Assembly (NCBI GenBank): GCA_000934455.1
Contig: KN883787.1
Location: 83,453-147,452 of the forward strand
Length of the DNA: 64,000 nucleotides
Source: Apostichopus parvimensis
Taxonomy: Eukaryota; Echinodermata; Holothuroidea; Aspidochirotida; Stichopodidae
Direction: 5' to 3'
Of the stretch, positions 55,401-61,400 are shown in pieces (the stretch's first letter is position 1; each line of letters starts with the position of its first letter). The position numbers were made by a program, and so were the translations under genes. The notes under the pieces were generated by a model, which saw only the letters and a list, made by a program, of their open reading frames with translations, searched no databases and was not told the origin of the DNA.

Positions 55401-58400
55401 CCTTCAGCTATGCAAACTAACATCACAAGCAACAATTGTTAGCGAATGTTCATAGAAGTTTCACTTTCATAACCGTTCAAATTTTTTACCATCACCAAGT
55501 CAAATAAAACTTCCAGTTTTCTGTCTGAAGAATTATTGCAGGAAAATTAAGCTGACATACTATTCATTTTTCAACTTTAAGCTTCAGTTCAGTTTGGTTT
55601 ATGTTCTATTAAAAGCCATGGGTGTACATTCATGTGATATCTCAAATTGATTATAATAAATGATTATCAATTAATATATTTAGTTTATTTAATCACTACA
55701 TTCCAACTCAACCAATGCATAATTAATTTAAGTTAATTCGTTTATAGTACACTAGAGAAAATTAGTCCAGTGCAAATATAAGAATTACTATATGATATCA
55801 AATTAATCACTTCCCTAAAAAATGAATAATTTGCAAATAAATAATTGGAACAAATTCATCAATAACTTGTGACTCAAGTTTAATAATTGAAAAATTGCAT
55901 TTATTTTGAGTTGTATTATCCCTATGTAATTTTGTGTACTGTATTTGTGTACTGTATTTTCACCATTTGTCTCACCATCTGTCTAACCAGTTACCAATCC
56001 GTGCGATGATCCTAATCGCTGCAGTACCAATGAACGCTGTACGGAAATGGCAGGTTTGGCAGTGTGTGATTGCATTGATGGCTACAGTTACCAGAATGGA
56101 GTCTGCCAACTGACAGGTAAGTGTAAAAATAAAACTTATATATAGAGCAGGCATAATAGAATCCTAGATTGATCATACCAACAAGGAGATGCTTAAACAA
56201 GCATACTGGCAATAAGTTGACTGATATGGTGGCAGTATTTAACGAATATCTCTTTCAGTGCCTTGTAGACATTACCCATGACTTGGTAAATTAATCCCTC
56301 CATCTGCTTCTAAACATCTTGTTGTACACATCATTGTCAATGTTAAACTAATGGGACTACATCATATGTCAGAACTGCAGCAGATTTAAGAGGTCATTAT
56401 GGCTCTCTCTCTGTGTCTAGGAGATTCTCTCACTGATGTAGCTATATAGTAAGGATGCATGATTGTTGTATTTTAATTTGATGGATTTGAGAAAAACAAG
56501 GCCTCTCGATGAGATTCATACACCCTTAGCAAAATGAATTAATTGATTCTCATGTAAATCGTATTCAGTATTTACTCTAATTGTTAAGTTGCTCAATATT
56601 CTACAAGTACTTAATTTCTTTAAGGATTTGATTCTCCAAATTTTTGCCAGATATCAAGGATGCCGGTAGTTGGCAATAAAATTGAGTTTTGAGTATAGGT
56701 GACCCATTCCTGTTTCTATCGCATATTCTAAGCCAATACAGAGATTGCATGCATAATTCCAAGAAAATCCAGGAGATTTATTTCATACCATAATCATCTA
56801 CAGAAGTGTATTTAATTTGAAGTGACAGTTACCCCTCCCCCCCCCCTCGCCCCATGTTGCTGTTTGGTGTAATTTTGCTTTTGTATCTCCCAGAGGCTGT
56901 AGGGAATGTATTATGGTGGTACTAATCAACAAGATTTGTTATTCCTCCTCAGTTGTGAACCCTTGTGAAGTTGTAGGTGCTTGTGGCATTAATGAAGATT
57001 GTACTGTCTTACTTGGCCAAGCAAATTGTGAATGCCAAGCAGGTTACACAAGAATATCTGGAACTTGTCAGCTAGCAACAGGTAACTTAATGTTTGTACC
57101 CATCTCTATGGCTCCTTGTGTCCCCTCCCCTCCCCAACCATACTGTCCCCCCCATCCCACATCCACCGACAATCTTTCTAATCAAACTTCAATTTGTTCA
57201 TGAGATTGATAAATACATCATGTTTCATTTACGTGAGTAAATAACATGTAGTGAGTGGAAAACTGACTGAAAAATTGTAAACCAAAGTTTAATAGAGCAA
57301 TATACTGTATGGCCTGCCTTAATATTGAACCAAGCCAGAAAATAATTACAAAAGTCAGATGCTTTTCATAAAAAATTCAAATCTACATAAATTACTTTCA
57401 CCTCATTTTAACTTCAGTTAACACCCTTAAGTTATGAAAAGAAAGAAAGCAAGAAGAGAAAGGTAGAAAGCTGTGTGTTCTATAGTCATGTAATATGAAA
57501 TTATACAATAAAAACTATTGGGTCAATAACAGTAAAATCTGGTATTCAATTGGGAAATTATGATCAGTAGGGCACTTTATAAAATCAAAATTAGTGAATT
57601 TGCCAAAATGTTGACCTAGTTTTGTGTAAGAGATAAAAGTGACTTGGCAAATATATATTATTGAACTTTCTTACATATCTATATATTAGATATAGTCCTT
57701 TGCACACTTCTGTCCCCTCCATACCATTTCGTCAAATTTTATGACTTATCATTTTAACTATGTTACTTATATCCAAATTTTCTGTAGTCAGATCCCACCT
57801 CTCAAGCAAGTAGTATATATATTTTCATTTTTGTTCATTCCTCCCTTTTAAATATAAAAAATCTTCCCTTTGATTAACAATGGCAATGGTTTATCCATTT
57901 GATAGGTTATTTCTCTATTACCTAGACCTGCATGTAGTTAGAACCATTCCATGTTTTGTCCTCCTCCATTTCACAGGGTGTTTAATTCCTGGTATCTGTG
58001 GTGAGAATGAAGAGTGCCTCAGTCTACAAGGTGGCTCAATCACCTGCAACTGTATAACAGGATTTACCCAACAAGGTGGACAGTGTGTGGAGGTATTTGG
58101 TAGGTATCTAAAATAGGTGAAACGGTTGTAAGAATATATTCCTTTGCATATATCCTTCTCAAATAAGAACATTGCCTATGGATAATTGTGAGTAAAGATG
58201 TGGATAATTGGTTCCATTCATTGATGCCTACATGTGTAGTCATGGTTACCATTGCTTAGTTACAGATTAGAAATGATATCTAATGTCAAATAATTTATAC
58301 AGGTTGATGTATATACATGCAACTGCATGTGATGTTTGTCTTCATGTGTACCATTGATCATACATGTATTTGTTTCATTATGATATTAATACTGGTAATG

Positions 58401-61400
58401 AAGAAGTGGATAATTGGATCGTTCATTGATGCCTATGTGGATAGTCATGGTTACCATTGCTCAGTTACAGATTTTAAAATGATATTTATTGTGACATCAT
58501 TTATACAGGTTGATGTATATACATCCAATGTTTATAATGTATATACCATTGATCATACATATATTTTATTTCACTATGATGTTACCGGTAATGAAGAAGG
58601 AAGCTTTGATTGTTTTACTACAGATCCGTGTGCAGCACCAGATGCCTGTGGAGTGAATGAAGCTTGTGTTAATGCAGGTGACCAGGCCATGTGTAGCTGT
58701 ATAGAAGGATTCAGCATGCAGGGTGGAGTTTGTCAAGAAATCATAGGTACATTCTCCATCTTGCTATTAACATATTAACAAAGATTGTCTATACAACTAT
58801 TGAGACCAGAGATTCAAACATTGTTCAACATACAGGAAGGGGTTATATATTTATCTATGTGGTTAAATCTATAATCAGGAATCAGTTCAATATGTCTGTA
58901 TTACAAAAAAGCATTTTGTATACATATTGTGTTAGCACAGAAGAGAACTGTTCCTCTGGTTCAGTGACAGTTGGTGATATTGTTGGATGCAAACGATTTG
59001 TATCTTTCATACGTTGAAACTTTTATTACAAGTTTTGCCTGTTGCTTCAAAATCAAATTTTTCTCTCTGATGTTCATTTCTTACATATCAATTTATTTAT
59101 AAAATCCTACAAGTAATGGACTCACAACTGTTCATGTAAGGCATTCACTTCTCCACCTAATGTTTGCCTTTGTTTACCTGTGTTTACCTAGGTTTGCCTG
59201 TGTTTACCTGTGTTTACCTAGGTTTGCCTGTGTTTACCTGTGTTTACCTAGGTTTGCCTGTGTTTACCTGTGTTTACCTATGTTTGCCTGTGTTTACCTA
59301 TGTTTACCTGTGTTTACCTGTGTTTACCTGTGTTTACCTTTGTTTACCTGTGTTTACCTTTGTTTACCTGTGTTTACCTGTGTTTACCTTTGTTTACCTG
59401 TGTTTACCTTTGATTACCTTTGTTTACCTTTGTTTACCTGTGTTTTACCTTCTTTGAAGTCACTCTGTTGATCTTTTCATGTATTATTTATGCAGATCCT
59501 TGCCTTAACCCTAACACCTGTGAGGTAAATGAAGTCTGTGTACCAAATAACGGGCAAGCTGTTTGCAATTGTGCTGACGGGTTTGTTCGACAGAATGATG
59601 GTACTTGTCAGGTTCCTGGTAAGTTAATGTTGATCTGAATTTGCTAAAATGAATCATTTTATGAGTTTGACAAAAGGTATTACTTCATCCATTTCATCAT
59701 GAAAGGATTCAAATTGTTTCTACGTTGATATAATCCATGCCTGAATTAGTAAATTTTACAGGATCAGTAAAACATAATTCTGGATAAAAGAAAGATTTAT
59801 GCAGGGTTATATATGCTCTTTTCTCTAAACTGAGAACTCTGTGAAATTTTGGAGGAGAAAACAGTAATTATCTTGTTGTTCATCAAGGATGTCAATTTCT
59901 CATTTTCTGAAGAATTAACAATGTAGTCAAGCTGTAGTTTAAAAGTTTTGAAAGGTAAAGTTGCATTTTCCTAGCCCTGTAAAACAAAAAAATGAAAATA
60001 AAAAGTTTTCAATTGTTAATGAACAATTATATAATCTTTCCTCAAAATTATTAGTATTTTTGTTATAAGGATGAGTAACATACAGCATCACTGAAATTAC
60101 TAAAGGTTTATGGCTACGGTTTAGATGCTTTTAAACCAAAAATTATCCAATAGTTGTGTTTCAGATTTGATCTAATTTCATAAATCACATTTCAGCGGCT
60201 GACCCGTGTGACAGTCGAGTGTGTGGAGTGAATGAAGGGTGCATCAATGTAAACGGTGTCCCAGGTTGTGCATGCTCCACTGGATTCAGCAGACGAGATG
60301 GAGCTTGCATCGACTCAGGTACTCCAAAACCTTATTTGTATACATGCATTTAAACTCAACTTATTATATTCAAGCTATTAAAATTTATCCCATGTTAAAG
60401 TTATGATCAAAAGATCTGTGGTGAAGTTTTCTGAGTAGTCAAGAAGAAACTTATTTAGATATTTGCAATGTTGTATATAAGATGAATAAGTCTATTTTTA
60501 ACAGGATGTATGTGCTCATACATTGACCACTAAAACGTTATACTTCCAAACTGGACTAGAATTTAATTCATACTATTGGGAGTATGAATTAAAAATTTTT
60601 TTTTTAGCCTCTGAAGAAGATCCTGCTAGGATCGAAACGTCAGACCAACTTACTTTTACACATCTATACTATTGGGTACGGAGCTGGGGACAATAGTTTA
60701 TGTAAGACTGAGATATTTAAGTAAATCAAAACTTTAAATCATGCAATGATCAGTTGTTGGTTTAGAGCAGGGTTGAAGTGAAGGATGAAGAGGGCCAGGG
60801 AAACCTTCTTTAGAGGGAGTTAGAAATATCCTTAGATTTTCATTGAAATGTCCAGGGACACCACTGCAATTTTATGGCCTAGAGCAAGGCACCAAGAAAA
60901 AGAAAACTGAAATGGCATGAAGTCAATATTTCCAAAATCAGAGAAAACACAAACAGAAATGTCTGAAAGTTGAACAACTCATGAGATGATTTGTATAATC
61001 AACCTAACGTCTAGATAGTTATGTTCCCTGTGGCTGCGTTATGGCTTTTTTTCTAACACAAATATCTCTAGAGTTTCCAACACATTTTGAGCCATGGTTT
61101 AGTTTGATAATGAAGTTCAATGATCAAGGTAATTATGAGGGCTCCTATGGCAACTTGTTTAAAAGGGGCACCCTTGTTGTTGTTGTTGGATGATTTTTAA
61201 GGGCATTACAGACCTCCAAAGGACGTATTAAAAGGTCTAACATATTAGTTTCATTCAAGTTTTTACAAGATTTTTATGAATTTGTTTACAGTTTTCCAAG
61301 AGCGTGTTTTTGACAGTGTAAAAACATATATAGGTTTATGTTTAAGACAACATTTCCTTTAGTTTCATGTTCTATTGATTTAATACCTCTTTCTCCATCT

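Noticed and set aside
59160-59471. Open frames of about 100 codons with Cys/Leu/Tyr-rich repeats
   Set aside because: They are three-frame readings of the 10-bp TGTTTACCTG array, not a gene.
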